From the NCBI RefSeq assembly GCF_023704175.1, contig NZ_CP084530.1, forward strand, positions 430,501 to 494,500: a DNA stretch of 64,000 nt, given 5' to 3'. The notes under the pieces are model-generated. The model made no database searches. It was not told the DNA's origin and saw nothing but the letters and a program-made list of their open reading frames with translations. Shown piece by piece: positions 63,997-64,000 of this stretch. Position 1 is the first letter of the stretch; each line of letters opens with the position of its first letter. A program made the position numbers and the translations under genes. The DNA is from Paenibacillus sp. YPG26. GTDB lineage: Bacteria; Bacillota; Bacilli; Paenibacillales; Paenibacillaceae.

Positions 63997-64000
63997 TTAT

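Overview
The window reads as chromosome of a Paenibacillus-like Firmicute. The signs are strong AGGAGG-type ribosome binding sites, frequent GTG and TTG starts, moderate GC with AT-rich islands, and Bacillales-type families (TcyP cystine carrier, YvaD-like DUF5360, DUF5316, PCYCGC lipoprotein, MocR/PdxR regulator). I see no rRNA, tRNA, CRISPR array, complete insertion sequence or prophage.

Layout. 1-7.3 kb: end of an MFS transporter; a MocR regulator divergent from an EamA exporter and a coupled PaaI thioesterase; a broken SDR gene; a VOC protein; a nitroreductase; a lipoprotein with a tail-fibre-like C-terminus. 7.7-27.4 kb: a large gene module. A divergent three-gene operon (49-aa peptide, zinc-ribbon membrane protein, TM/TPR-like protein) faces a secreted vWA protein. 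A giant tubulin/FtsZ-like protein, an 884-aa partner, a membrane vWA protein, a small beta-rich protein, a zinc-ribbon GTPase (DO-GTPase2-like) and a membrane-anchored GAP1-like protein follow. The two long gaps in the module are packed with dispersed and tandem intergenic repeats. 27.5-31.2 kb: two AT-rich small membrane proteins, a purine (guanine-type) riboswitch before an FAD-dependent dehydrogenase, and decayed genes including a cyanophycinase remnant.

31.2-44.2 kb: a two-component class II lantibiotic cluster. A divergent LanFE-type ABC pair precedes lanA1 (alpha, mersacidin/lichenicidin-alpha type), lanM1, lanT1, lanA2 (beta, CPxTxCTSxC tail; only 59 aa), lanM2 and lanT2. Each precursor therefore has its own synthetase and its own C39-peptidase exporter, and each precursor gene is bracketed by an inverted repeat.

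44.3-64 kb: a LacI regulator and GH2 beta-mannosidase sharing a predicted operator; TcyP; an AlkZ-like winged-helix protein; a Cys-rich/pentapeptide-repeat fusion; a beta/gamma-crystallin-like protein; a GNAT enzyme; an alpha/beta hydrolase; an M23-type lipoprotein divergent from an OmpR/HK two-component system; small membrane and lipoproteins; an FAD monooxygenase-like protein; and a methyltransferase / acyltransferase / DUF5360 operon divergent from an alpha-oxoamine synthase.

The strongest candidates for something new are the tubulin-vWA-GTPase-GAP1 module, the doubled lantibiotic machinery, and the riboswitch, whose terminator geometry suggests an ON switch. Family names rest on motif reading and memory, not on searches.
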